Source: Acidobacteriota bacterium (GTDB lineage: Bacteria > Acidobacteriota > Terriglobia > Bryobacterales > Bryobacteraceae). From it: a stretch of DNA of 56,535 nucleotides. Each line of letters opens with the position of its first letter. Positions within the stretch are counted from its first letter, which is position 1. The notes under the pieces were generated by a model, which was given only the letters and a program-made list of their open reading frames with translations, searched no databases and was not told the origin of the DNA. The stretch is taken from NCBI GenBank assembly GCA_003223115.1, contig QHXW01000011.1, positions 1-56,535 of the forward strand. Reading direction: 5' to 3'. Of the stretch, positions 1 through 9,811 are shown piece after piece. A program made the position numbers and the translations under genes.

Positions 1-168
1 CCGACGATCCGACATCACCGTCCGGCTCGCCGTGCAACCCTGTTCCCAGCCGAACTCACCCCGACGGCACCCCCAGTGTCTGAATCGCAGAAGTGGGATA
101 TGTGGGACACGTCACGCCGCGCGTTGTAATGATATAATTTCGGTCAGCCAGCGCAGAGGGGAAACCGC
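1..168. other. window edge and leader of the transaldolase gene
   Basis: This is the upstream edge of the window. All three plus-strand frames stay open for part of it: frame 1 runs to TAA at 127-129 and frame 3 to TGA near 110. It may hold the 3' end of an upstream gene, but no frame shows a recognisable domain. A promoter-like element lies at 130-138 and the purine-rich GAGGGGAAA just before the ATG at 169 is a usable ribosome binding site. Confidence 0.3.
130..138 (+). promoter_or_regulatory. extended -10 promoter of the transaldolase gene
   Basis: A perfect TATAAT sits at 133-138 and is preceded by TGA at 130-132, so it fits the extended -10 form TGnTATAAT. No good -35 hexamer is visible 16-18 bases upstream, which is tolerated by extended -10 promoters. 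It lies about 30 bases ahead of the ATG at 169. Assignment as a sigma-70-type promoter is inference from sequence alone. Confidence 0.55.
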
Positions 169-831
169 ATGAAGTTTTTTCTTGACACCGCTAATCTGGA
201 TGAGTTGAAAAAAGGCGCGGCGTGGGGAATCGTGGATGGTGTCACGACGAACCCATCGCTGATCGCCAAGGAAGGGCGTCCGATTGCCCATCAGATTCGT
301 CTGATCTGCGACATCGTGGATGGCGACATCAGCGCCGAGGTGGTGGCCACCGAAGCCAAGGAGATGATCCGCGAGGGGCGCGAACTCGCCCGCCTTCATA
401 AAAATGTAGTTGTGAAGTGCCCGCTCACGCGGGAAGGCATCAAAGCAACCGCCGCTCTTAGCAAAGAAGGCTTGCGCGTCAACGTGACGTTATGTTTCTC
501 GGCAGGGCAGGCGTTACTGGCAGCAAAAGCCGGAGCTTACATCATCAGTCCGTTTGTGGGCCGGCTTGATGATATCGGCTGGACCGGCATGGATCTGATC
601 CGAAGCCTGACGACGATCTACAAGAATTATGGTTTTAAGACTCAGATTCTGGCGGCTTCTCTGCGGTCGCCGACGCACGTGATCGATGCGGCGATGGCGG
701 GAGCGCATATTGGAACGATGCCGTTCAAAGTTCTGGACATGCTTTTCAATCATCCGCTCACAGATAAGGGTCTGGAACAATTCCTGAAGGATTACAACAA
801 GGTCTTTCAGGAGACTCCGGTCGCGGGCTAA
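169..831 (+). CDS. tal: transaldolase, small TalC/MipB type
   Basis: The 220-residue protein has the length of the single-domain transaldolase/fructose-6-phosphate aldolase subfamily, a TIM barrel acting in the non-oxidative pentose phosphate pathway. The Schiff-base lysine is K83 in VVVKCPLT, and DTAN (6-9) and TTNPSL (26-31) are the usual N-terminal motifs. F129 in ISPFVGR occupies the position where E. coli FsaA has Tyr131 and TalB has Phe178. A Phe there is associated with transaldolase rather than aldol-addition activity, so transaldolase is preferred. It starts at the ATG after GAGGGGAAA and is followed 13 bases later by a small membrane protein gene, possibly in the same transcript. 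Confidence 0.93.
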   Translation: MKFFLDTANLDELKKGAAWGIVDGVTTNPSLIAKEGRPIAHQIRLICDIVDGDISAEVVATEAKEMIREGRELARLHKNVVVKCPLTREGIKATAALSKEGLRVNVTLCFSAGQALLAAKAGAYIISPFVGRLDDIGWTGMDLIRSLTTIYKNYGFKTQILAASLRSPTHVIDAAMAGAHIGTMPFKVLDMLFNHPLTDKGLEQFLKDYNKVFQETPVAG

Positions 832-844
832 TCCGCTTGCGAAT

Positions 845-1255
845 ATGAACGCGCCGCTGGCGAATTTCCTTTCGTCTGGCGAGATCAGTTGGGTCATCCT
901 CGGGAGCGCCGTGGTCGCTGGGCTCGCGGGCTGGGGCGTCTATGTCTATATCAAAAGCCGTCCCACACCAGCCGAGCTTGAGCGCCGCCGGCGCACCGCA
1001 CTCCACACCAAGGGGAAAATGGCCGACGCAACTCTAGTGGAGTACCGGGAAAACATCATTATGTATTCCTACGCCGTGGGCGGCGTGCACTATACGGCGT
1101 GCCAGGACCTGGCGGATCTACAGTCAGTACTGCCCGCCGAGATGTGGAAGACCATCGGCCCTGTTTCTGTCAAATACGATCCCCGAAATCCGGCCAACTC
1201 GATCGTACTGTCTGAAGCGTGGAGCGGGTTGCGAACCACCGAGCCTCGAAACTAA
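845..1255 (+). CDS. small membrane-anchored protein, DUF3592-like
   Basis: Predicted 136 residues. One transmembrane helix is visible at about 15-36, followed by a charged stretch with several Arg and Glu (about 43-52), then a compact soluble domain. The layout 'YSYAVGGVHYTA ... VSVKYDPRNPANS' (about 74-120) resembles DUF3592-type domains, in which a Y-x-Y segment is followed by a YDPxNPxxS motif. That family has no settled biochemical role. The gene is 13 bases after the transaldolase stop and has no strong ribosome binding site, so translational coupling is possible. The family assignment rests on the motif pattern only. Confidence 0.7.
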   Translation: MNAPLANFLSSGEISWVILGSAVVAGLAGWGVYVYIKSRPTPAELERRRRTALHTKGKMADATLVEYRENIIMYSYAVGGVHYTACQDLADLQSVLPAEMWKTIGPVSVKYDPRNPANSIVLSEAWSGLRTTEPRN

Positions 1256-1391
1256 TATTGAAGATTCCCTAAGTGGAAGCAGCCTCGAAGACCACGCCGG
1301 CTGTACGGGATTATCCCGCCGCGACCCTGAGTTCTCGAGAGCGTTGCCTCCGCTACTGGCAGGCGCCTATTCCACGAACCAGGAGAATTCT

Positions 1392-1784
1392 ATGACACGA
1401 TCGAAAATGTTCAAGACTGGGATGGTGACGGTTGCAGCGGCGGCTCTGTTCGGCGCTGGTGTGCTGACGGGTAAAAATACGTACCACGAACCCACGTCCA
1501 TCCTTCACGTAGTCACGGTACAGTGGACGCCGGAGGCGACGCCCGAACAGCAACAGCAGACACTCGATGGCATCAAAGCCATGGCTGCCGAAATTCCCGG
1601 CATTAAGAACATCTGGATCAAGCCCGTCCGCGTGCAACCGCGGGAATACAACGCCGCCTTCGCTTTAGAATTCGAAGACAAAGCCGCGGCTGAGCGCTAT
1701 GCGGAGCATCCGGCGCACCTGGCCTGGAAGAAGCTGTACGATCCCATCCATAAAGAGAGCCGGTCGCAGCAGATAACGAACTGA
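1392..1784 (+). CDS. exported Dabb (stress-responsive A/B barrel) domain protein
   Basis: Predicted 130 residues from the ATG at 1392, chosen because AGGAGAA lies directly upstream; a longer open frame from 1344 has no such site. A hydrophobic signal or anchor segment spans about 8-26. The rest (about 37-120) reads as a ferredoxin-like alpha+beta barrel of the Dabb type: a first strand ILHVVTVQW, a helix, the segment GIKNIWI, then FALEFEDKAAAERYAEHPAH, which is the characteristic helix with 'YxxHPxH'. Dabb proteins are small dimeric barrels, some induced by stress and some enzymatic. A covalently anchored or periplasmic location is inferred from the N terminus. Confidence 0.75.
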   Translation: MTRSKMFKTGMVTVAAAALFGAGVLTGKNTYHEPTSILHVVTVQWTPEATPEQQQQTLDGIKAMAAEIPGIKNIWIKPVRVQPREYNAAFALEFEDKAAAERYAEHPAHLAWKKLYDPIHKESRSQQITN

Positions 1785-1844
1785 CACCGCCACCCGCGCG
1801 GTAGCGATGCCGGCGGATGGAATCGATGGCCGCTGCTATCATGA

Positions 1845-3311
<1,467 letters not shown>

Positions 3312-3395
3312 GAAGATGGGAGACAGAATACCGGAAGCATTTACCCGGTCTCTGGCGGACCCTCCTGAGTTCCGGCGCCTGACTGCTTCATTTCC

Positions 3396-4910
3396 ATGTT
3401 CCGCAAAGTTCTCATCGCCAATCGCGGCGAAATCGCTGTCCGCGTGATCCGTACCCTGCGCGAAATGGACATCCGGTCCGTGGCAGTCTACTCGGACGCC
3501 GACCGCGCCTCGCTCCACGTCCGCATGGCCGATGAAGCCGCACACGTCGGCTCCTCGCCCTCGGCTGAAAGCTATCTACGGATCGACCGGATTCTCGAGG
3601 CCGCCCGCAAACATGGCGCCGAAGCGATTCATCCCGGCTATGGATTCTTGAGCGAAAACGCGGAATTCGCCGCGGCTTGTGAAGCGGCCGGCATGGTGTT
3701 CATCGGCCCGCCGGCTGATGCCATCCGCAAGATGGGATCGAAGACCGCGGCCCGGGAGTTGGCCGTGGCGGCTCGAGCACCTGTAGTGCCGGGAATGCAA
3801 AACGGAGCGCGTGATGCGGCCGAAGCACGGGAGTTCGCGCGCCAATGCGGTTATCCTGTGTTGCTCAAAGCCGTGGCCGGTGGCGGTGGCAAAGGCATGC
3901 GGCGCGTAGAACGCGATCAGGATCTGGCTTCGGCTTTCCGCGATGCGTCGAGCGAAGCCGAGCGGGCATTTGGGGATTCGTCAGTCTATGTCGAAAAGCT
4001 CATCGACCGGCCGCGGCACATCGAGATCCAATTAATGGGTGACCGGCATGGAAACCTCATACACCTGGGGGAGCGTGAATGCTCGCTGCAACGGCGGCAT
4101 CAGAAGATCATGGAGGAATGTCCCTCACCGCTGGTGGCCGCACATCCTGAAATGCGGAAACAAATGGGCGAGACTGCCATCCGCATCGCAAAAGCCGCTG
4201 GTTATTCGAATGCGGGCACCATCGAGTTTCTCGTGGAAGCGAATCGCAAATTCTACTTCCTCGAGATGAACACACGGCTGCAGGTGGAACATCCGGTGAC
4301 CGAATTGGTGGCGGGGCTCGATCTGGTGAAGATGCAGGTCGAAATTGCCGCCGGTGAAAAGCTGCGGATCCGGCAGGAAGACCTCACCTGGCACGGAGCA
4401 GCCATAGAATGCCGCGACTATGCTGAAGATCCGGACGACAATTTTTCCCCGTCACCCGGGCGTATCACGCATCTCGACCGGCCTTCGGGTCCCGGCATAC
4501 GGCTGGATTCCGGAGTCTATCCGGGCTGGACGGTGCCGCTCGATTATGACCCCTTACTGGCCAAGCTCGCCGTGTGGGCCGCTACACGTGAAGAAGCCAT
4601 CGCGCGCATGATCCGTGCGCTCGACGAGTATCACGTGGTGGGGATCAAGACCAACCTCGGCTTTTTCCGTCAGTTACTCGCGGATGACGAATTCCAGCGT
4701 GGCGCACTCCACACGGGATTCATCGACGAGTTCTTCAATCGACGCCGGCCGGAGCGGGAGCAGCCCGCAGAATTAGACGCCGTGGCGGCGCTCGTGGCGT
4801 ATGCGTATCTCTCAGAGCGGCGCGACGGTGCGAATAACCAGACGGCGGCCGGCGCGGATGGCAACGTCAACCCCTGGCTCGCGGCCGGCAGGGATGAACT
4901 GCTGCGATGA
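3396..4910 (+). CDS. accC: biotin carboxylase subunit of an acyl-CoA carboxylase
   Basis: The 504-residue protein carries the complete biotin carboxylase fold: N-terminal domain FRKVLIANRGEIA, ATP-grasp domain with the glycine-rich loop GGGGKGM (162-168), the catalytic region EMNTRLQVEHPVTE, and a C-terminal domain. It uses ATP and bicarbonate to carboxylate biotin. The tail beyond residue about 450 is longer than in plain AccC and looks like the linker that leads into a biotin-transfer domain in single-chain acetyl/propionyl-CoA carboxylase alpha subunits. Its TGA overlaps the ATG of the next gene (ATGA), so the carrier domain is made by translational coupling. Confidence 0.93.
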   Translation: MFRKVLIANRGEIAVRVIRTLREMDIRSVAVYSDADRASLHVRMADEAAHVGSSPSAESYLRIDRILEAARKHGAEAIHPGYGFLSENAEFAAACEAAGMVFIGPPADAIRKMGSKTAARELAVAARAPVVPGMQNGARDAAEAREFARQCGYPVLLKAVAGGGGKGMRRVERDQDLASAFRDASSEAERAFGDSSVYVEKLIDRPRHIEIQLMGDRHGNLIHLGERECSLQRRHQKIMEECPSPLVAAHPEMRKQMGETAIRIAKAAGYSNAGTIEFLVEANRKFYFLEMNTRLQVEHPVTELVAGLDLVKMQVEIAAGEKLRIRQEDLTWHGAAIECRDYAEDPDDNFSPSPGRITHLDRPSGPGIRLDSGVYPGWTVPLDYDPLLAKLAVWAATREEAIARMIRALDEYHVVGIKTNLGFFRQLLADDEFQRGALHTGFIDEFFNRRRPEREQPAELDAVAALVAYAYLSERRDGANNQTAAGADGNVNPWLAAGRDELLR

Positions 4911-5404
4911 TTTTCGACTGCCGAATCAGCCAGCATGTCGCCAAGGTCGATATCGAGCGAGAGGGCGATGTCTACAGGTTGCGGCTCGGCGCGGCCAACC
5001 AGCAGAGCGCGCACCTGTTGGAAGTTGAGCCCGGACTATTCTCGGTGCTGATCGGCGGCCACAGTTATGAAGTGCGAGTAGAACCATCGAGCGATGGCGT
5101 CTGGATCTCGATGCGTGGCAAACGCCTGCACGTGTCCCTTACCGATCCGCGTCAATGGAGCCCGAACAACACAGGAGCGCGTGGCGAAGAACGCGAGAGT
5201 ATCGTGGCAGCCATGCCGGGAAAAATCGTGCGCATCCTGGTGTCTCCGGGCGACGTTGTCGAACCCGGAGAGGGCGTCCTCGTGGTGGAGGCCATGAAGA
5301 TGCAAAATGAGATGAAGTCCAGGCGGCACGGGCACGTGGTTTCGATTCCGGTTCGGGAAGGTGAAACCGTAAGCGCGGGAGCAGTGCTGGCAATCATCGA
5401 GTAG
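4907..5404 (+). CDS. biotin carboxyl carrier protein with an N-terminal linker domain
   Basis: Predicted 165 residues. The C-terminal 70 residues form a biotinyl domain: 'MPGKIVRILVSPGDVVEPGE' and the biotinylation motif EAMKM with the acceptor Lys at K131. The first 95 residues are a beta-rich segment resembling the biotin-transfer domain found between the carboxylase and carrier parts of alpha-subunit acyl-CoA carboxylases. It overlaps accC by four bases. Together the two genes equal one alpha subunit divided at the domain boundary. The carboxyltransferase beta subunit is not in the window, so whether acetyl- or propionyl-CoA is the substrate cannot be told. Ends in TAG. Confidence 0.9.
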   Translation: MIFDCRISQHVAKVDIEREGDVYRLRLGAANQQSAHLLEVEPGLFSVLIGGHSYEVRVEPSSDGVWISMRGKRLHVSLTDPRQWSPNNTGARGEERESIVAAMPGKIVRILVSPGDVVEPGEGVLVVEAMKMQNEMKSRRHGHVVSIPVREGETVSAGAVLAIIE

Positions 5405-5447
5405 CCCCGCGCGCACCGTCAGCCGCTCGACGATAATAAGAGAGGTC

Positions 5448-6236
5448 ATGGCCGAACAGGTTTGCCCGCACTGCAACGGAACCGGATGGAAAATCGTGGA
5501 GCGCGAAGGCGTTTCAGGCGCCGAACGTTGTGAATGCACGCGCGAGATGCGGTCCGAGAAGCTGCTGGAACTCGCAGGCATCCCTGCACGGTACGAAAAG
5601 GCCACCTTCACGAGTTTCGAATGCCCCAAAGACAACGACATGGCGGCGCGTGAGCTATTCGCGATTCGGCAGAACGTACTCGACTTTGCGCACAAGTTTC
5701 CGGTCCTGGATAAGCCCGGGCTATTGCTGATCGGCGATAACGGCACCGGGAAGACACATCTCGCAGTGGCGGCACTACGCAGGATTATCGAGAAAGGTTT
5801 TGCCGGCGTTTTTTTTGATTACCAGAACCTGATCGATCGCATCCGATCGGGATTCGATCCGACATCCGGGTCGAGCGACCGCGAGGCCTACCGGATTGCC
5901 ATTGATGCCGAAGTGCTGCTGATAGACGATCTCGGCTCCCATCGCGTGCTCGAATGGATTGAAGATGTGGTGACTTCGATTATCACGCAGCGCTATAACC
6001 ACCGCCGGCCGCTGATCGCTACCACGAATTTGCCGGACCCCGATGCGGGTTACGGAATAAAGAAAAAGCAAAGACAAAGTGTGGGAGACCAGCGGTTGGA
6101 TTCTCCGCCCGAGTACCGGCGCACGCTGGCTGATCAAATTGGGATGCGCGCCCGCTCACGGCTGTTCGAGATGTGCAACGTTGTGAAGATGCCTCTGGTT
6201 CAGGATTACCGGCTTCGCAAGACTACAGCACAGTGA
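5448..6236 (+). CDS. DnaC/IstB-like AAA+ ATPase
   Basis: The 262-residue protein has an N-terminal cysteine cluster (C6, C9, C28, C30) that could bind zinc, then an AAA+ core with Walker A GDNGTGKT (96-103) and Walker B VLLIDDLG (156-163). The segment IATTNL (about 190) is the sensor-1 region. This is the architecture of DnaC/DnaI-type helicase loaders and of the transposon helper IstB. No insertion sequence or IstA is next to it, so a replication or repair loader role is more likely. AGAGAGG precedes the ATG. Its TGA overlaps the ATG of the next gene. Confidence 0.87.
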   Translation: MAEQVCPHCNGTGWKIVEREGVSGAERCECTREMRSEKLLELAGIPARYEKATFTSFECPKDNDMAARELFAIRQNVLDFAHKFPVLDKPGLLLIGDNGTGKTHLAVAALRRIIEKGFAGVFFDYQNLIDRIRSGFDPTSGSSDREAYRIAIDAEVLLIDDLGSHRVLEWIEDVVTSIITQRYNHRRPLIATTNLPDPDAGYGIKKKQRQSVGDQRLDSPPEYRRTLADQIGMRARSRLFEMCNVVKMPLVQDYRLRKTTAQ

Positions 6237-8530
6237 TGCGTCTACTCGTCCTGCTCCTGGTGACGGCAGGTTTGGCGCCCGCGCCGGAGATGAGGCCGCA
6301 CTTCGTGCAGGCGGTCGAGTTCCCCTACTACTCTTATCCGAAATGGCTGTGGGAACGGGAACTGGTCTGGCTGAAAAATCTCGGAATCGATACCGTGGAG
6401 TTTTCGGTGCCATGGAACTGGCACCAGGTGGACCCGGACACCCTCGATCTGACAGGCCAGACGCGTCCGGGCCGCGATCTCATTGGCTTCTTACGGCTTC
6501 TCAAACGTGTGGGTCTGCGCGCCTGGATGCGGCCGGTGCCTCCGGTAAAGGGATGGATCCGTGCGGGCTATCCGCGGGGCATGGAAGGTGATCAGCGCGG
6601 GTTGCGTAAGTGGCTCTGGGATCTTGAAAGCGTGCTCAGTCCGCTGGAAGCGTCGCACGGCGGCCCCATTGCGATGGTCGAAGGCGGCGGAGGTATTTTC
6701 GATGCGCCCGCGCCGCCGCAGCCGGTAAGGGAAGTGCCGGCTCGAGATTCCCGCGCGCTGATCGAAAGCCGGGAGGCATTTGCCGCCGGCCGCGGCTCTC
6801 TGGTTTGGACCGATGTGGAAGACACGCTCGTGCCTGCGGGCTGGGAGCCTGCGGCTGGCGCAGTTTTCCGGCCCGGCGCTGTCTCGTTTGCCGGTGATGA
6901 ACGCGTCAGCGTAACTCCGTTGCGCCGCGACGCGCTACTTTCGCGTTACTGGGGTGCGGCTCTGGGTTCGATGCACGCTGCAGCGGCCGTCCGTCCGGTC
7001 CCGGGCAGGCTGAGTCCGGGAATCACGGCGCAGCAGTTGGTTTCGCCAAGCGATTTTTCAGTGCTCAGCGTGGTGAATGCGAGCTCGAATCCCGTGCACC
7101 AGCAGTTGCGCGTGATTTACCCACCTTCGCACCGCCGCATCGAACTGCCGGAGCTCTCGCTCGCGCCCGGCGAGGTACTGTGGCTGCCCGTGCACTTGCC
7201 GCTGAATTCGACGGAGTTCTGCCGCGATTGCTCGGTCTTTTCGAATCTCGACCACATCGTGTACTCGACCGCCGAGCTGAATGCGGTCGAATATGAAAAT
7301 GGGATACTCGCCATGGAATTTGCGGCGCCGCAACCGGGCGAAGTGCTGCTGCAACTCTCCAGAACTCCGAGCGGTCCACTGCTGGCCGCGGGCCATCCCA
7401 CGAAATTCGACTGGGACGAAAAATCCATGCGCGCGCGCCTCCCCGTTCCCGCGGGCAAAGGGCCGGCTTTCCGAGTGCGCATTGGCTTCGCGATCCAGCC
7501 GCCCGAAACTTCAGCCTTCTTTGCGAACGCGTCGCGCTTGATCATCGGCGCGCAGAACAGCATCCTGACCTCGTACTCATCCGAGCAGGTAGCTCAACGC
7601 TCGCGGCTGACCGTTCCAGAAAGCTTTCGAGTGGCCAGTACGGTCAAATCGCCGCTCGAGATCGAATACGAGATTGATGTCCCGACGGACGCCGTACACG
7701 GTGAGTGGGCACAACTCGCGCTCGAATCCGATGGCGTGCTGATGAGCCGCGCCCGGTTGCAAGTGCTGCGTCCGGCGGCATTGCGGGTGCGCGAGGCCAT
7801 TAACCTGCACTTCGGATCTCAAGCCCAGCTTGCGCCCTCGCCGCCTCTGGTGCCGATTGAGGCTACGGGCCGCGAGATCAGCGTGGTGGTGCATAACAAC
7901 TTCCCGGAGATTCGGAATTACACGCTCACGGCAGCGGGCGATGGTCTCGAATTTTCGCCCCAGCACGCTGAGGTCAGCATCGGGGCCGGCATGGAACGTG
8001 ATGTTTCCATCCGCATCTTTCCGAAGGGCGGCGGGCAGGGATTGGTCTCCGCACGCCTCGAACTTTCCGGCGCCGCTGACGTCGACTTGCCACTGCGGCT
8101 GGTGGTGATTCCCCGCGGACAGGCTGTGGCGTACACCACCGATCTGGATGGCGACGGACGGCCGGAGTGGGTTCTCGAAAATCACAAAGCGCGTGCCGTG
8201 TTTTCGAGTGAGGATGGCGGGCGGTGGCTCGAATTTGTGTGGAAAGATTCGAACACCAACGTCCTCGCGGACACCGGAGCATTGGTAGGCACCGGAGCTG
8301 TGATGGCTCAGGTCTCCGGCGACGGCCCTGAGGCAGTACTCGAGTTCAGCGCCAAAGACTGGCGCCGCACCGTTCGGCTGGACGGAAACAACGCCCGGCT
8401 GATTGTGGAGCAGACAACTCCCGTTGCGGCGGTAAATCTCAAGTCCGATAAGAAAAACGAAGTCTTGTTTCGCGCCATCACGGAATCAGCGCAGCGCGCG
8501 GTTTATTCCTTGGAACGAGCGGCCGAGTAA
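6236..8530 (+). CDS. secreted GH35/GH42-like protein, catalytic acid region apparently lost
   Basis: Predicted 764 residues from the ATG at 6236, which overlaps the preceding stop as TGATG; an earlier in-frame ATG at 6173 would lie inside the ATPase gene. A short signal peptide (1-17) is followed by the first half of a TIM barrel like GH35 beta-galactosidases (FPYYSYPKWLWERELVWL, VEFSVPWNWHQ). At the strand where GH35 enzymes have GGPIIxVQxENEYG, this protein reads GGPIAMVEGGGG, so the Asn-Glu acid/base pair is not visible. The remaining 550 residues are beta-sandwich-like with no recognised catalytic motif. It may be a binding protein or a diverged enzyme. Confidence 0.65.
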   Translation: MRLLVLLLVTAGLAPAPEMRPHFVQAVEFPYYSYPKWLWERELVWLKNLGIDTVEFSVPWNWHQVDPDTLDLTGQTRPGRDLIGFLRLLKRVGLRAWMRPVPPVKGWIRAGYPRGMEGDQRGLRKWLWDLESVLSPLEASHGGPIAMVEGGGGIFDAPAPPQPVREVPARDSRALIESREAFAAGRGSLVWTDVEDTLVPAGWEPAAGAVFRPGAVSFAGDERVSVTPLRRDALLSRYWGAALGSMHAAAAVRPVPGRLSPGITAQQLVSPSDFSVLSVVNASSNPVHQQLRVIYPPSHRRIELPELSLAPGEVLWLPVHLPLNSTEFCRDCSVFSNLDHIVYSTAELNAVEYENGILAMEFAAPQPGEVLLQLSRTPSGPLLAAGHPTKFDWDEKSMRARLPVPAGKGPAFRVRIGFAIQPPETSAFFANASRLIIGAQNSILTSYSSEQVAQRSRLTVPESFRVASTVKSPLEIEYEIDVPTDAVHGEWAQLALESDGVLMSRARLQVLRPAALRVREAINLHFGSQAQLAPSPPLVPIEATGREISVVVHNNFPEIRNYTLTAAGDGLEFSPQHAEVSIGAGMERDVSIRIFPKGGGQGLVSARLELSGAADVDLPLRLVVIPRGQAVAYTTDLDGDGRPEWVLENHKARAVFSSEDGGRWLEFVWKDSNTNVLADTGALVGTGAVMAQVSGDGPEAVLEFSAKDWRRTVRLDGNNARLIVEQTTPVAAVNLKSDKKNEVLFRAITESAQRAVYSLERAAE

Positions 8531-8608
8531 GCCGCGCACCATCCGCAGATGCCTTCCTCGCCCTCTAAGTCATTCATAACGCTCGTGTTTTAGTTTGCCA
8601 CTTTTTTC

Positions 8609-8653
8609 TTGTAACCTATTGCAATTTGCGATATAAATATAGCTGATCGCAAT
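8609..8653 (+). promoter_or_regulatory. promoter and overlapping palindromic operator of the XRE/NfeD/flotillin/PspA genes
   Basis: TTGTAA (8609-8614) and TATAAA (8632-8637) are spaced by 17 bases and form a good sigma-70-type promoter. Two dyads overlap it: a perfect 8-base palindrome ATTGCAAT at 8618-8625, and the inverted repeat TTGCGAT (8626-8632) with ATCGCAA (8646-8652), which flanks the -10 box. Such placement is typical of an autorepressor site, and the first gene downstream encodes an XRE-type DNA-binding protein. The link between that protein and this site is inference. Confidence 0.55.
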
Positions 8654-8656
8654 AAC

Positions 8657-9157
8657 ATGAAACTAGGCGATAAAATCCGTTACCTGCGGGAGGTGGAGGG
8701 CGCGCTCCGCGGTCTGGGCCGGGAGATGACGCAGCAGGAGGTCGTCCGCGCGGTCAAGAAAGAATTGCGCAAGACCATCAGCCAATCCTACGTGTCGCAG
8801 ATTGAAAACGGCGCACGGCCGCATATGAGCAATTCGACCCGTATGCTGCTTGCCCGATTTTTCAAGGTGCATCCGGGCTACCTGGTGGACGATCCGGAGG
8901 GATTTCAGACGGAACTGGTTTCTGACGTCGGCGCGCTCGAGGACAAGCTCGACCTTTGGCTGATTTCGGGCGCCGAGAGATTCCAGCGCGATCCGGAATT
9001 GGGCCATGCGCTGCTCCACGTGGCGAGGCACGAGGATTCGCGCAGGTGCCTGGTATTGTTGGACGCGATTCTCGAAACGCCGGGCCTGGCGGACAGGCTG
9101 TTGCAAGTGCTGCGGCCCACCGCGGCCGGGGCGCGCAACGGGAGGCAGATCACGTGA
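8657..9157 (+). CDS. XRE-family transcriptional regulator
   Basis: The 166-residue protein begins with a helix-turn-helix domain of the XRE/Cro type (about 4-80). The recognition region TISQSYVSQIENGARPHMSN is the standard 'S-x-xY-x-S-x-I-E-N-G' pattern, and TQQEVV marks the preceding helix. A 17-residue insertion-like stretch separates helix 1 from the turn. The C-terminal half is helical with no sensor domain I can name. It is the first gene of a probable operon, overlaps the NfeD-like gene as GTGA, and sits just after a promoter with internal dyads, so autoregulation is likely. A role as the local regulator of the flotillin/PspA genes is inferred from position. Confidence 0.85.
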   Translation: MKLGDKIRYLREVEGALRGLGREMTQQEVVRAVKKELRKTISQSYVSQIENGARPHMSNSTRMLLARFFKVHPGYLVDDPEGFQTELVSDVGALEDKLDLWLISGAERFQRDPELGHALLHVARHEDSRRCLVLLDAILETPGLADRLLQVLRPTAAGARNGRQIT

Positions 9158-9786
9158 CTTGGGCTAATGTGTATCTGGTTTGCTTTCTGGTGGGTTTCAC
9201 TTTCAGCCTCCTATCGGTGCTGGCGGGAGCGTTGCATGTACATCCGCCGCACCTCGATTTGCATCACGGTCTGCACTTGCACGTGGGTCACGGGGGGCAT
9301 GCGGGCAGCGGAAGATCCGGCCCACCGATGATTAATTTGGGTACGATCGCTGCATTTCTCGCGTGGTTCGGCGGCACAGGCTACCTGCTGACCGAGTACT
9401 CCACCCTGTGGTTCCTGACCGCGCTTGGAGTGGCGTCGGCTAGCGGGCTGGTTGGCGCAGCGCTGGTGTTCTGGTTTCTGGCGAAGGTGCTGATCGCGCA
9501 TGAGCGGCCGCTCGATCCTGAGGACTATCGGATGGCCGGAGTGCTGGGCCACGTGACGAGCGGTATTCGACCCAACGGCATGGGCGAAATGATGTATACG
9601 CAGGATGGCGCCCGTCACAGCGTGGCCGTGCGCAGCGAAGATGGGACGGCAATCGCCAAAGGCACCGAAGTTGTCGTGACACGGTACGAAAAAGGAATCG
9701 CGTTTGTCCGCCGGTGGGATGAGCTCACCGGCGATGGAGAAGACCTTTCGGGTAAGAGCGACACAAGTCAAGGCGCGCAAGCCTGA
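9154..9786 (+). CDS. NfeD-like membrane protein with a histidine-rich loop
   Basis: Predicted 210 residues from the GTG at 9154, which overlaps the regulator stop (GTGA). Helix 1 spans about 4-27; then comes a loop with nine His in 23 residues (about 28-50); two further membrane helices lie at about 60-110. The C-terminal 90 residues form a small beta domain (GHVTSGIRPNGMGEMMY ... GTEVVVTRYEKGIAFVRRW) that resembles the OB-fold of NfeD proteins. NfeD proteins pair with flotillin/SPFH proteins, and a flotillin gene follows 25 bases downstream, which supports the call. The His-rich loop is not a usual NfeD feature and could bind metal. Confidence 0.78.
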   Translation: MTWANVYLVCFLVGFTFSLLSVLAGALHVHPPHLDLHHGLHLHVGHGGHAGSGRSGPPMINLGTIAAFLAWFGGTGYLLTEYSTLWFLTALGVASASGLVGAALVFWFLAKVLIAHERPLDPEDYRMAGVLGHVTSGIRPNGMGEMMYTQDGARHSVAVRSEDGTAIAKGTEVVVTRYEKGIAFVRRWDELTGDGEDLSGKSDTSQGAQA

Positions 9787-9811
9787 CTGCGCGCGCCACT
9801 GAGGAGAACGT

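Noticed and set aside
5448-6236. An IstA/IstB insertion sequence
   Set aside because: The ATPase resembles IstB, but there is no IstA transposase gene, terminal inverted repeat or target duplication around it.
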